From Actinoalloteichus fjordicus (GTDB lineage: Bacteria > Actinomycetota > Actinomycetes > Mycobacteriales > Pseudonocardiaceae): a stretch of 64,000 bases of DNA. Shown in pieces: positions 1-8,947 of the stretch. Location: positions 4,986,249 to 5,050,248 of the forward strand of contig NZ_CP016076.1 of the NCBI RefSeq assembly GCF_001941625.1, read 5' to 3'. The notes beneath the pieces were generated by a model. That model did not search any database. It was not told where the DNA came from and saw only the letters and a program-made list of their open reading frames with translations. The position numbers and the translations under genes are program-made. Position 1 is the stretch's first letter, and every line of letters starts with the position of its first letter.

Positions 1-570
1 GCGCGCGAGCGCCTCGCCGCGCTGAGCGCGAGTCCGCTCGACGCGGTGTGCTTCTCCTCGATCTACTACGGCGAGCGCCGTGCCCTGTTCTGCGACGTCG
101 GCGAACGGGAATGGCGGGAGCAGCTCGACGTCAACGTCACCGGGTTGTGGCTGACGCTGGCGGCCACCCTGCCTGCGCTGCGGGCGGCGGACCCCGGGCT
201 CTTCGTGGGCGTGTCCTCCGAGGTCGTGTTCAACGCGGGCCCCGGCCGCTCCGGTTACACCGCGTCGAAGGCCGCGGCGAAGGCACTGCTGGACTCGGTG
301 GCCAGGGAGGAGGACGCCGAGCGGGTCCGCATCGTGCAGGTCCTGCCTGCGGGCATGGTCGACAGCCCCGGCATCCGACGGCGCAGGCCTGCCGACTTCG
401 ACTACAGCGGATACATGCAGCCCTCGGACTTCGCGGGCGTGGCCCGGCAGCTCGCGGTCACCGCGGGCGCGGGCTACCACGGCGACAGCCTCGTGGTGAA
501 CGGCGACGGCGACTGGTGGTCGGCCTACGACCGGCTGCCGGTCTCGCAGAGCAGGCCGGTCTCGGCGTGA
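1..570 (+). CDS. SDR-family oxidoreductase, C-terminal part (5' end cut by window)
   Basis: The reading frame is open from base 1, so the N-terminus with the Gly-rich NAD(P) site lies outside the window. What remains shows the classical short-chain dehydrogenase catalytic region: a Ser in VSSEVV, then YTASK (catalytic Tyr and Lys), followed by the C-terminal strand VVNGDGDWW. It should reduce or oxidise a hydroxyl of a small substrate using NAD(P)H. Its stop overlaps the next gene's GTG start (GTGA), so it is the first visible gene of an operon with a sugar isomerase and a HAD phosphatase. A cyclitol synthase follows, so a cyclitol or sugar ketone substrate is likely by context; the exact substrate is unknown. 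Confidence 0.85.
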   Translation, partial: ARERLAALSASPLDAVCFSSIYYGERRALFCDVGEREWREQLDVNVTGLWLTLAATLPALRAADPGLFVGVSSEVVFNAGPGRSGYTASKAAAKALLDSVAREEDAERVRIVQVLPAGMVDSPGIRRRRPADFDYSGYMQPSDFAGVARQLAVTAGAGYHGDSLVVNGDGDWWSAYDRLPVSQSRPVSA

Positions 571-1409
571 GTCCAGCGCGACGTCACCGCGACGGCTGCG
601 CGGTCGGCCTGGTCGACTGGCGGCTTCCGGAGGCCGGCCCCGACGCGGTGCGGCGCGCGGGCGAGGTCGGGGTCGACGGCGTGCAACTCGACCTCGGCGG
701 GCCGGGTCGCGGGCCGCGCCTGGACGCCCCCGGGCGCCTCGATGCCGTCCGGGATGCCGTCGAGGCAACGGGAGTCCGGGTGCTGGCCGTGGCAGGAAAC
801 CACCTCAACGACATCGGGCTCACCGCGCGGGCGGACAGCCACGACGCCACCCGAGTACGGCTGTTCTTCGAACGGCTGCTCGACGCCGCACAGGCCCTCG
901 GTGCGCCACTGGCCTTCGCACCGAGCTTCGGGCGCAGCGTCATCGACGGTCCGGAGGCCTTCGCCCGCACGGCGGCGGTGCTGCGGGCGGCCGCGCGCGC
1001 GGCGGCGGAACGGGGCCTCCTGTTGGGCAGCGAGAACGTCCTCGGCGCGCACCAGGCGCGGCGGCTCGCCGAGGCCGTCGACTCCCCCGCGCTGCGACTG
1101 GTGCTCGACCCGGCGAACCTCGTCGCGGCGGGCCTGCACCCGATCGAACTGATCGGTGCGACCTCGGAGCTGCTCGCCGACCAGGTCCATCTCAAGCCCC
1201 CACCCGATGCGGGCCCGTCGGGTGCGGACCTCGACTCGACCATGGTGACCGAGACGCTGGTCGCCCTGCGGGAGCAGCACGTCCCCGTCCGAGTACTGGT
1301 GTCGGAGAACGACTACCGGGACGGCGACGCGGACCGTCTCGCCCGCGAGGTCGATCAGCTGCGACGGCGGGCAGCCTGGTTCGTCCCGAGCACGATCGAG
1401 ACGACATGA
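567..1409 (+). CDS. Sugar phosphate isomerase/epimerase, xylose isomerase-like TIM barrel
   Basis: This 280-residue protein has the alternating pattern of an AP-endonuclease-2 / xylose isomerase-like TIM barrel: GEVGVDGVQLDLGG near the N-terminus, VRVLAVAGNHLND, GLLLGSENV, LRLVLDPANLV and DQVHLKPP. The Glu, Asp and His residues at strand ends fit the usual metal-binding site of this fold. I chose the GTG at 567 because it overlaps the preceding stop (GTGA) and the conserved region starts soon after. Members isomerise or epimerise sugars and cyclitols such as inosose. Its coupling to an SDR and a phosphatase, with a C7-cyclitol synthase downstream, suggests it acts on the cyclitol or its sugar precursor. 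That role is inference. Confidence 0.8.
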   Translation: MSPARRHRDGCAVGLVDWRLPEAGPDAVRRAGEVGVDGVQLDLGGPGRGPRLDAPGRLDAVRDAVEATGVRVLAVAGNHLNDIGLTARADSHDATRVRLFFERLLDAAQALGAPLAFAPSFGRSVIDGPEAFARTAAVLRAAARAAAERGLLLGSENVLGAHQARRLAEAVDSPALRLVLDPANLVAAGLHPIELIGATSELLADQVHLKPPPDAGPSGADLDSTMVTETLVALREQHVPVRVLVSENDYRDGDADRLAREVDQLRRRAAWFVPSTIETT

Positions 1410-2191
1410 CGAACCGGTCAGAACCGCAGGAGACGACGACTCGGGCGGCGACGGACGCCGACCTCGGCCATGTCGTGTCCGCCCTCCTGATCGACATGGA
1501 CGGGACGCTGGTCGACTCGACGGCCGTCGTGGAGCGGACCTGGCGCGACTTCGCCGAACGACACGGCCTGGACGTCGAACGGATCATCGCCGTCTCCCAC
1601 GGCCGCCGCACGATCGAGACCGTCGCGATGTTCGCCCCCGACGGCGTCGACGTCGCGGCCGAGGCGCGGTGGATCGACATCGAGGAGACGGAGGACACCG
1701 AGGATGTCGTCGAGGTGCCGGGGGCGGGCGCACTGCTCGCCTCGCTGCCCGAGGGGAGCTGGGCGCTGGTGACCTCGGCGGGCCGACGGCTGGCCGAGCG
1801 CCGAATGGCCGCCGCCGGGCTCGGCCTGCCGTCGATCGTGATCACCTCGGAGGACGTCGCCTCGGGAAAGCCCAGCCCGGAGGGGTATCTCGTCGGCGCG
1901 CACCGGCTCGGGGTGCCCGCAGACTCGACACTCGTCTTCGAGGACGCCGAGGCGGGTGTCACCGCCTCGCTCGCCGCAGGCGCCCGCACGGTCGTGGTCG
2001 GCGCGCTGGACGCGCCGGTGACCGCAGGCCTGGATCGGGTGCCCGACCTGCGCGCCGTGCGGGTCGATCCGATGCCGGGCAGCGCGCTGCTGCGCGTGCG
2101 CCTCGGCTCGCGTCGCGGCACCGGCGGCCGGTCTGTCGGCCGGCGTCTCGTGGGGTCGGATGCCGATCTCGGGCCCGACGCCGTCCGATGA
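1406..2191 (+). CDS. HAD-superfamily sugar phosphatase (GPP1/HxpA-like)
   Basis: This 261-residue haloacid dehalogenase-like hydrolase has motif I IDMDGTLVDST (nucleophile Asp and acid/base Asp), a helical cap, motif II VTSAG, motif III Lys in SGKPSPEGY and motif IV VFEDAEAG. This order is that of subfamily IA sugar and polyol phosphatases. Its ATG overlaps the preceding TGA (ATGA), so it is translationally coupled to the isomerase. The last 30 or so residues are Arg/Gly-rich and probably unstructured. In C7N-aminocyclitol clusters, HAD enzymes dephosphorylate valiol- or valienol-phosphate intermediates. A similar role here is inferred from the neighbouring cyclase. Confidence 0.85.
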   Translation: MTNRSEPQETTTRAATDADLGHVVSALLIDMDGTLVDSTAVVERTWRDFAERHGLDVERIIAVSHGRRTIETVAMFAPDGVDVAAEARWIDIEETEDTEDVVEVPGAGALLASLPEGSWALVTSAGRRLAERRMAAAGLGLPSIVITSEDVASGKPSPEGYLVGAHRLGVPADSTLVFEDAEAGVTASLAAGARTVVVGALDAPVTAGLDRVPDLRAVRVDPMPGSALLRVRLGSRRGTGGRSVGRRLVGSDADLGPDAVR

Positions 2192-2573
2192 ACGGCCCGG
2201 CTGGTGCCCGATGCTCGAGCCGGGACGGGCAGGCGGGCCAGGCCTGGGCCTCGTCGAATCGACTCCCGGACCACATCGCCTCGCGACTCTCCCCGGCGAT
2301 GCCGGGCACTGCCTGCGGGGCTCGTGCCGCTCACGATGCCCGCGTCGGCGGACCCGGCGTCGGACGCCTCGCTGCCGCGTGGTGGGGAACCGCAACCGAC
2401 CGGAACGGTCCCGGCGGGCCGGGGATGCCGGAGTTCACGGCTGCCGAGCGTCCACCCCGCCGCCGTCCACCGCCACCGCACGTCCACGCCACCGCATCGA
2501 GTCGGCCTCGGCGGCCGCGCCCCCGGCCGAGGCTCAGGCATCCCGTTCGCTCCGACTGGAGGTCGACAGCCCC
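2192..2573 (+). other. Intergenic region before the cyclase gene
   Basis: This 382-bp gap separates the coupled three-gene unit from the cyclase. I see no convincing gene on either strand: the open frames here are short, Arg/Pro-rich and lack ribosome sites. A GGAGG at 2558-2562 is the ribosome binding site for the ATG at 2574. A separate promoter for the cyclase gene could lie here, but no -10/-35 pair stands out. Confidence 0.5.
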
Positions 2574-3884
2574 ATGAGCGTCTCTCCCGAACACATCAGA
2601 CCGGGCCTCGCCACCGGCACCCACCACGACGACGCGGTGCCCTTCCCCCGGATCGAGGCCGATGGGCCGGTCGCGCACGGCGAGCGCGACTCGTGGCTGG
2701 TCCACGCACACCGGTCGGTCCGTTATGAGGTGCGCATCCGAGACCGGGTCTTCGACCTCGACCACACCGACGTCCTGGAGGCGGGCGGCCGAGGTGACGG
2801 CGGCAGTCCCCGCCGCTTCGTCGTGGTGGACGACGAGGTCGACCGGGTGCACGGGGAACGCATCCGCGGCTATCTCGATCACCACGGCGTCGACTACGCG
2901 ATGACGGTCCTCGCGGCGAGCGAGGCGAGCAAGGAGTTCGACACCGCCGCCCGCGTGCTGGAGCGACTGGACGCCTTCGCCATCGCGCGCCGTTCGGAGC
3001 CGGTGATCATCATCGGCGGCGGCGTCCTGCTGGACGTCGCCGGGCTCGCCGCGAGCCTCTATCGGCGGGGCACCCCGTTCCTGCGGGTGCCGACGACGCT
3101 CATCGGACTGGTGGACGCCGGGATCGGCGTCAAGACCGGGGTGAACTTCAACGGACACAAGAATCGGCTCGGCACGTATGCACCGGCGGACCTCACGCTG
3201 CTCGACCGGACCTTCCTCGGCACGCTCGACCGCAGGCAGATCAGCAACGGGCTCGGCGAGATCCTGAAGATCGCGTTGATCAAGGACCTCGCGCTGTTCG
3301 AACTGCTGGAGCGCCACGGGGCGGCCCTGCTCGACGAGAGGTTCCAGGGACTCACTCCCGCAGGCGACGACGCCGCACGAACAGCGCTGCGCCGCGCCGT
3401 CGACGGCATGCTCGCGGAACTCACCCCGAACCTTTGGGAGGACGACCTCGAACGTCGGGTCGACTACGGCCACACGTTCAGTCCCACCCTGGAGATGAGT
3501 GCGCTGCCCGCCCTGCTGCACGGCGAGGCCGTCTGCGTCGACATGGCGCTGACCACGGTGCTCGCCTGCCGTCGTGGCCTGGTCACCGTCGCCGAGCGCG
3601 ACCGGGTCCTCGCGATCATGCGGACGCTGGAACTGCCCTGCTTCCATCCGCTGCTCGACTCGGAGCTCCTCGTGCGCGCACTGGCCGACACGGTCCGCCA
3701 TCGAGACGGCAGACAGCGGCTTCCGCTGCCGCTGGGGATCGGCGAGGTGTGCTTCGTCGACGACGTCACCGCCGAGGAGCTGGCGACCTCGGTCGAGATT
3801 CAGCGGGATCTCTGCGCACCGGCCCTGGTCGCAGGCAGGCTCGGCAGGCAGACCGAGGACGTCGAGACTTCAGGGCGTGGGTGA
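2574..3884 (+). CDS. Sedoheptulose 7-phosphate cyclase, 2-epi-5-epi-valiolone synthase type
   Basis: This 436-residue member of the dehydroquinate synthase superfamily most likely cyclises sedoheptulose 7-phosphate to 2-epi-5-epi-valiolone, the entry to C7N aminocyclitols such as acarbose, validamycin and cetoniacytone. The NAD site is IIIGGGVLLDVAG, followed by RVPTTLIGLVDAGIG and KTGVNFNGHKNRLG, a wording typical of sugar phosphate cyclases rather than AroB. Metal ligands are Glu229 (GLGEILK), His300 (YGHTFSP) and His316 (LLHGEAV). Their 71- and 16-residue spacing equals that of Glu213/His284/His300 in ValA as I recall it. GHTFSP in place of GHTFGH also argues against dehydroquinate synthase. 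The closely related valiolone synthase and desmethyl-4-deoxygadusol synthase cannot be excluded by eye. Confidence 0.85.
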   Translation: MSVSPEHIRPGLATGTHHDDAVPFPRIEADGPVAHGERDSWLVHAHRSVRYEVRIRDRVFDLDHTDVLEAGGRGDGGSPRRFVVVDDEVDRVHGERIRGYLDHHGVDYAMTVLAASEASKEFDTAARVLERLDAFAIARRSEPVIIIGGGVLLDVAGLAASLYRRGTPFLRVPTTLIGLVDAGIGVKTGVNFNGHKNRLGTYAPADLTLLDRTFLGTLDRRQISNGLGEILKIALIKDLALFELLERHGAALLDERFQGLTPAGDDAARTALRRAVDGMLAELTPNLWEDDLERRVDYGHTFSPTLEMSALPALLHGEAVCVDMALTTVLACRRGLVTVAERDRVLAIMRTLELPCFHPLLDSELLVRALADTVRHRDGRQRLPLPLGIGEVCFVDDVTAEELATSVEIQRDLCAPALVAGRLGRQTEDVETSGRG

Positions 3885-3993
3885 GTCGAGCCGCCCTTGC
3901 TAGGCTTGGAGGCCCTGATCGTGTCGGTTCGCGACGGACCGAGCCTGCACGTCGGGCAGCCGCGGCGCACTCGACCCTCGTGGAGGAACACGG

Positions 3994-5817
3994 ATGACCT
4001 CCGACGGGCCGGGCCGACAGAATCCCTCCCCGCTCGCCACGCGCCCCCGCGAAGGCGATCCGATTCGCGGCGAATCGGCCGATCTGCTGCCACCCGCCTC
4101 GCCGCGTCCCGAGAAAGGCCCGTCGATGGCCGCAGCGGCCCGTCAGACCGTCGAGGACGACACCCGGGCCGGGATCATGGTGGTCGGCGAGTCGGTGACG
4201 AGGCACCGGGCGATCGCGAGGAGACTCGGGCAGGCGGGCCACCGGGTCGCCGAGGCACGAACCGGAGCGGACTGTCTGCGGCTGTTGGAGCAGCGGCGTT
4301 TCAGCCTGGTCGTCCTCGCCGTCGACCTGCCGGACATGAACAGCGCCGACATCCTCAATCGGATCAAGACCGACCCCTCCCACGGCGACACCGTGGTGAT
4401 CCACGTGGCCTCGGAGGCCACCACCGGCGGCGAACGCGCGCAGGGCATGACCCGGGGCGTAGACGCCTATCTCGCCGAGCCCGTCGACCCCGACGAGCTG
4501 CTCGCCACCGTGGAGGCGGCCCTGCGGCGGGCGGGCGCCATGGCCGTCGCCGAAGGGCGACACTCCAGCGAACTCGCCCTCGCCGAGGAGCGCGTCGACC
4601 GACTCGGCGGCCTCACCCAGGCGATGGCGGCGATCAACTCGGCCACCGACTTCGACGGCGTGGTGGCGGCGGCCGCGCTCGGTCTGACCGCGATCTTCCC
4701 CGGTCGGGCCTCGGCACTGGCGCTGCGGCCGGACGGCTGGTGCAGGCTGGCAGTCGTCGACGGCGCCGGGGGCGCGGTCACCACCCGTATCGTGCCGTCG
4801 GACCTCCTGGAACGACTCGGCGATCACGCCGAGCAGGCTGCCGAGGACATCGCGACCGTCGTGCTGGACGGCGCGACGTGGTCGGCAGAGGTGCCCTCCA
4901 CTCCCACCGAGGACGACACGCGGGTGATGCTCTGCCAGTGGCAGCCCGACGGCCCCCCGGTGTGCCTGGCGATCACGGCGGTCCGGGGTCACGGCATCGA
5001 GGAGCAGGAGCTGTTGTGGCAGCTCGGCAGGACCTTCGCCCTCGCCGTCGGCGGGCTGCGCTCCTTCGCGGCGGAGCACAGCCTCGCGCTGACCCTGCAG
5101 CGCAGTCTGCTGCCCACGCTGCTGCCCCGGCGGCCTGACTTCGACATGGCGGTGCGCTATGTGCCCGCCACCAGCAACGCCGAGATCGGCGGCGACTTCT
5201 ACGAGGTCACCGAGCGAGGCTCCGAGCTGCTCGTCGCGATCGGCGACGTCACCGGCCACTCGATCAAGGCGGCCACGATCATGGGCGAGGTGCGCCACGC
5301 CCTGCGGGCCTTCGCCGTCGAGGGTCATCCGCCGGATGTGATCCTCGAGCTGCTCAACCGGATGATGCTGAAGTACCACCCCGACTTCTGCGTCACCATG
5401 TGTCTGCTGCTCATCGACACGGAGACCGGCGAGACCGCGGTCGCCAACGCCGGACACATCCCGCCGCTGCTCGTCGACGCGGACGGCGCCAGGTTCGCGC
5501 CGGTCAGCGGCCCGCTGTTGGGAATCGCCCTGGACCGCCCCGGCTCGACGAGCGTGCGCATCCCGGTGGGCACGACGGTGATCCTGCTGACCGACGGCCT
5601 GGTCGAGGACCGGGTCACCGATCTCGACGAGGCGATGGCCGCGTTGGCGGAGGCGGCCGCCTCCGCCGCCGAGAGCGAGGACCTCGACGACCTCTGCGAA
5701 CATCTGATCACGGAGTTCGGCACCGGCAAGGACGACGACATCGCCCTGTTGGCGCTGCGGCGCACCGGGGAGACCGCACCGGACCCGGCCGACGGGGCAC
5801 CCGAGCGCCGAGGCTGA
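3994..5817 (+). CDS. SpoIIE-type PP2C serine phosphatase with degenerate receiver and GAF-like domain
   Basis: This 607-residue protein probably dephosphorylates an anti-sigma-factor antagonist (RsbU-like role). After a disordered 50-residue lead comes a receiver-like domain (about 58-180), a GAF-like middle (about 205-365) and a SpoIIE/PP2C domain (about 380-590) with IGGDFYEV, IGDVTGHS, TDGLVED and KDDDIALL, which hold the metal-binding Asp residues. In the receiver the phosphoacceptor position (LVVLAVDLP) is Ala109 rather than Asp. The acidic pair is GE instead of DD, and the conserved Lys before Pro is Glu162 (YLAEPVD), so it should not be phosphorylated. A sigF-type gene lies in the window at 60822, but no anti-sigma factor is adjacent to either gene. 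Confidence 0.88.
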   Translation: MTSDGPGRQNPSPLATRPREGDPIRGESADLLPPASPRPEKGPSMAAAARQTVEDDTRAGIMVVGESVTRHRAIARRLGQAGHRVAEARTGADCLRLLEQRRFSLVVLAVDLPDMNSADILNRIKTDPSHGDTVVIHVASEATTGGERAQGMTRGVDAYLAEPVDPDELLATVEAALRRAGAMAVAEGRHSSELALAEERVDRLGGLTQAMAAINSATDFDGVVAAAALGLTAIFPGRASALALRPDGWCRLAVVDGAGGAVTTRIVPSDLLERLGDHAEQAAEDIATVVLDGATWSAEVPSTPTEDDTRVMLCQWQPDGPPVCLAITAVRGHGIEEQELLWQLGRTFALAVGGLRSFAAEHSLALTLQRSLLPTLLPRRPDFDMAVRYVPATSNAEIGGDFYEVTERGSELLVAIGDVTGHSIKAATIMGEVRHALRAFAVEGHPPDVILELLNRMMLKYHPDFCVTMCLLLIDTETGETAVANAGHIPPLLVDADGARFAPVSGPLLGIALDRPGSTSVRIPVGTTVILLTDGLVEDRVTDLDEAMAALAEAAASAAESEDLDDLCEHLITEFGTGKDDDIALLALRRTGETAPDPADGAPERRG

Positions 5818-5941
5818 GCGGCGGAGCGGCGGCTCGGGCCGACTGCGGAGGGCGCGGCCGGGCAGGCCTCGACTGCACCGAGGCGAGGGCGTGGAACGAG
5901 CCCGCCCCCGCACAGCAGGCCACACCGCGCAGCGCACGGAA

Positions 5942-5977
5942 ACCGGCCCCGCACATGGCGCGGAGTGCGGGGCCGGT
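5942..5977. terminator. Bidirectional terminator hairpin
   Basis: A perfect 13-bp GC-rich stem (5942-5954 with 5965-5977) has a 10-nt loop and is followed on the + strand by CCTTTCCC. It lies between two converging genes, the phosphatase ending at 5817 and the cellulase ending at 6034, and probably stops both transcripts. Confidence 0.75.
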
Positions 5978-6033
5978 CCTTTCCCTCGGCTCGGCCGTCA
6001 CCCGTCGGCCGCACCGAAGTCGCTCACCTCACC

Positions 6034-8721
6034 TCATTCGGCGGCGCCGAACAGCTCGGCGTGCAGCGCGAAGGCCGTGGCGATCTCGGCCTGCGCCCAG
6101 AATCGGTGATAGGTGAAGGTCGGCGCGTCGCCGCCGTCCAGGTAGGCCTGCACCTGCGGCCAGTCCGGGTCGTCCTCGTAGAAGGACCGGATCGAGCCGA
6201 AGGTGGCGTCCGAGTCGATCACGTCGCCGTTGGGCATGGCGCCCGTCCAACCCTCCGGGACGTAGAGGCCCTGGTCGGTGCCCGCGTCGTAGGCGTCGTC
6301 GAAACGCTGGTAGTCGGTGCGGGTCTCCGGGACCGAGATGCCGATGTCGGTCTCGTTGGCCAGCAGCGCGTCGAGCAGTGCCTCGCCGGTCGCCCGTGCC
6401 TCGGCGTCGCCGGACTCCGCCGCGTAGTGCAGCAGGGTCTTGACGTAGGAGGCGGTGACGCCGACGTCCTGGGTGTGGTTGAGAACCTCGACGCTCAGCC
6501 CGGAGTTGTCGCCGGGGTTGTCGGGGTTCCAGTCGTCGGGCTGACCGCTCCAGTCGAGATCGGACGGGACGGCGAAGTCGCCGCCGGTGCCCACCTCGGT
6601 GTTCGCGATGGCCCAGTCGACCCAGTTGGCGACGATCTCACCGGCGCGCTCGTCACCGGTGACGTCGTAGAGCTGGGCGATGCGCTCCATGCCCCAGGCC
6701 TGGAAGCCGAACCACCGGTTGCTCGGCGGGTCGTTCCAGACCGGCTGCCAGTCGTAGTACATCCCGTAGAAGGTGGCGCTGTTCGCGGGCGGCTCGGCGT
6801 ACCGGCCCTCCCAGTTGTTCGTCGCGCCGCCCGCGATGCCGCCCTCGGGAGCCTGCAGCCACTGGATGAACTCCAGCTGCCGGTCCAGGCTCTGGGCCCA
6901 GTCCTGCTGAGCGCTCGGCGACTGCGGGGCCATGCCGTCGGCCTCGGACAACGCCCAGGCCGCCATGGGGTTCTGGTAGCCCTGGTGCACGCCGGAGCCG
7001 CCGATGCGGAACGACCACGGGTACTCCGCACTGGCCAGCGCGCCGCCCCAGGAGTAGTACCAGGACAGCAGGTAGTGGGAGCTGTTCTTCCCGCTGCCCG
7101 CCGGGCAGGTGATCGGGTCGGTGCAGTCGCCGATCTCCTTGAAGTACTTGTCGTACATCGAGTACCGGAGGTAGTCGCCCATCTTCACCGCGTCGGCGAC
7201 CGTGTCGGCGACGGCGTCGCCCTGGCCCTGCGCCTCGGCCCAGGACTTCGCCAGGTAGGCCACCTGCACCACGCGGGCGTCGGCGTCCGGGGCGGCGGTG
7301 TAGCGCCACTGCTCGGAGTACTGCTCGTCGCCGGTGAACAGGTCGAGGTAGCCGTTCTCCCCGCCGAAGTCGAACGTCTCGCAGGAGGGGTGCGGCACCG
7401 TCTCCCAGACCGACTCGTTGGAGCCGCGCTGGTAGGAGTTCATGAAGACCGGCTCGTCACTGCTGCCGTCACCACAGAAGCCGAAGCCGTAGACGTTGTC
7501 GACGTCCAGCAGCCATGCCATCCCGTAGACGTCGGAGTCGCCGTAGGTGGAGGTCAGCTCGGCACCGAGCGGATCCTCGCCGACGGGCACGTCCGCGTCC
7601 AGCGGGGAGGGATAGTCGCGGGGCGTCGGCGACTCGCCCGCGTAGGTCGCCGGGGAGCTCGGGTCGTAGGCCGCGTTCGTCGGCTGGTCCTCGGAGCCGG
7701 GGACGATGAACGTCTCCAACGACTCCCAGGCCCGATTGAACGGCTCCCAGTCCTCGGTGATCCTCGCGTAGGCCGCCTCCAGCCACAGGTAGTAGCTGTA
7801 GGCCTCCGAAGTGGTCTGATGCCCGTGGTCCGGAGCCTCGACGATCAACGTCTCGACCGAGTGATACGGCACCAGCAGCCCGCCGACGTCGCGGAAGTAT
7901 CCGCTGGCCGGGTCCTTGATCTTCTCGTACTGCTCAAGGAAGGCTGCCTCGTAGTCGGACTGTGCCGCGCCGATCTCGCGCACGACGATCACGGCCGGGG
8001 CATAGCCGTCGGCGGTCGCGGTGAAGGTCGCGGTGCCGGGGGCGGCGTCGGAGTCCGCCGAGGTGACGGTGACGGGCCTGCCGGTGTTCCAGTTGCCGGG
8101 GCCGAAGCTCAGCGAGGACGATCCCAGCGACAGGTTCGCCGTGCCCGAGGTCCGAGTCAGCTGGACGTTCACGTTGTTCTGCGGCGCTGCGGCCAGCGAC
8201 AGCGCGAAGGACGCCGACTCGCCCTGCCGGACCGACAGCGAGGAGCGGCTGCTGACGATCGTTCGCTCGTCCACGGGCGGCTCGCCGAGATCACCACAGG
8301 TGGCGCCGTTGACGGCGAAGTCGACGGGCGCGGTGTTGGTGCTCGCCTTCGAGGCGTTGAAGCCGAAGGTCGCCGAAGCGCCGGGCGCCACGGTGCCGTT
8401 CCAGGACACGTTGCGGGCGGTCACCACCGCGCCGGACTGGGTGATCTGGCTGTTCCAGCCCTGGGTCACCCGCTGGCCGTCGGGGTAGGTCCAGGTCAGC
8501 GACCAGCCGTTGAGTGGGGTGCTGCCCTCGTTGGTGAGCGAGACCTCGGCGCCGAAGCCGCTGTTCCACTCGTTGGTGATCTGATAGTCGACGCTGCACT
8601 GCACGTTCTGCGCGGCTCCGGCGGGCGCCGTGATCGGCACGATCACGGCGGCCAGCAGCGTCGCCGCCGCAGCCGCGGGCAGTGGTCTCTTCGACCACCG
8701 CGTCAACCTGTCGGATCTCAT
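6034..8721 (-). CDS. Secreted GH48 cellobiohydrolase with N-terminal CBM2
   Basis: This 895-residue extracellular cellulase begins with a signal peptide (residues 1 to about 37, RR-containing, ending near AGAAQ). A family 2 cellulose-binding module follows (about 38-145: CSVDYQITNEWNSGFGAEV, LNGWSLTWTYPDGQ, one Cys near each end). A beta-sandwich spacer (about 150-250, SLSVRQGESASF ... PVTVTSADSD) leads to a full GH48 domain. The GH48 signature includes HGHQTTSEAYSYY, whose Glu is the catalytic acid. GH48 enzymes are processive cellobiohydrolases releasing cellobiose from reducing ends, which matches the cellobiose importer and beta-glucosidase next door. The ATG has a GAGGAG ribosome site. 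CebR-type operators at 9543 and 9756 face this gene. Confidence 0.95.
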   Translation of the reverse strand: MRSDRLTRWSKRPLPAAAAATLLAAVIVPITAPAGAAQNVQCSVDYQITNEWNSGFGAEVSLTNEGSTPLNGWSLTWTYPDGQRVTQGWNSQITQSGAVVTARNVSWNGTVAPGASATFGFNASKASTNTAPVDFAVNGATCGDLGEPPVDERTIVSSRSSLSVRQGESASFALSLAAAPQNNVNVQLTRTSGTANLSLGSSSLSFGPGNWNTGRPVTVTSADSDAAPGTATFTATADGYAPAVIVVREIGAAQSDYEAAFLEQYEKIKDPASGYFRDVGGLLVPYHSVETLIVEAPDHGHQTTSEAYSYYLWLEAAYARITEDWEPFNRAWESLETFIVPGSEDQPTNAAYDPSSPATYAGESPTPRDYPSPLDADVPVGEDPLGAELTSTYGDSDVYGMAWLLDVDNVYGFGFCGDGSSDEPVFMNSYQRGSNESVWETVPHPSCETFDFGGENGYLDLFTGDEQYSEQWRYTAAPDADARVVQVAYLAKSWAEAQGQGDAVADTVADAVKMGDYLRYSMYDKYFKEIGDCTDPITCPAGSGKNSSHYLLSWYYSWGGALASAEYPWSFRIGGSGVHQGYQNPMAAWALSEADGMAPQSPSAQQDWAQSLDRQLEFIQWLQAPEGGIAGGATNNWEGRYAEPPANSATFYGMYYDWQPVWNDPPSNRWFGFQAWGMERIAQLYDVTGDERAGEIVANWVDWAIANTEVGTGGDFAVPSDLDWSGQPDDWNPDNPGDNSGLSVEVLNHTQDVGVTASYVKTLLHYAAESGDAEARATGEALLDALLANETDIGISVPETRTDYQRFDDAYDAGTDQGLYVPEGWTGAMPNGDVIDSDATFGSIRSFYEDDPDWPQVQAYLDGGDAPTFTYHRFWAQAEIATAFALHAELFGAAE

Positions 8722-8820
8722 GGTCTCCTCGTTTCTGCGCTACAGAGTTCCGCATGGCCTGGTGGGGAGACACCGCGGTCGAGCCGTGGTCCGCCCACTA
8801 CCGATCGGGTTCGGCAGGCG

Positions 8821-8854
8821 ACCCGGTGAACGAACCGGGGCTCGTTCACCGGGT
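8821..8854 (-). promoter_or_regulatory. Perfect 13-bp inverted repeat in the GH48 leader
   Basis: ACCCGGTGAACGA at 8821-8833 is exactly complementary to 8842-8854, with an 8-nt loop, about 100 bp before the GH48 start. It has no T tract. It could be a leader hairpin in the cellulase mRNA, a terminator for an upstream transcript, or a protein-binding palindrome. Confidence 0.5.
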
Positions 8855-8947
8855 CCGCCGCTGTCCGCATGTCTGGAAGCCGGGACGGACAGTGTTCCTT
8901 CGCTGAAAAGGGGCATCACCTCCGTTCGAGTGGACACGGCAGGGGCC

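Noticed and set aside
2574-3884. An AroB-type 3-dehydroquinate synthase
   Set aside because: The His of the AroB FGH motif is replaced (GHTFSP), the NGHKNRLG segment is typical of sugar phosphate cyclases, and no shikimate genes are adjacent.
6034-8829. A 954-codon plus-strand open frame antisense to the GH48 gene
   Set aside because: It is Val/Gly/Arg-rich, lacks domains and exists because the high-GC cellulase gene leaves few stops on the other strand. The minus-strand protein is a clear GH48 enzyme.
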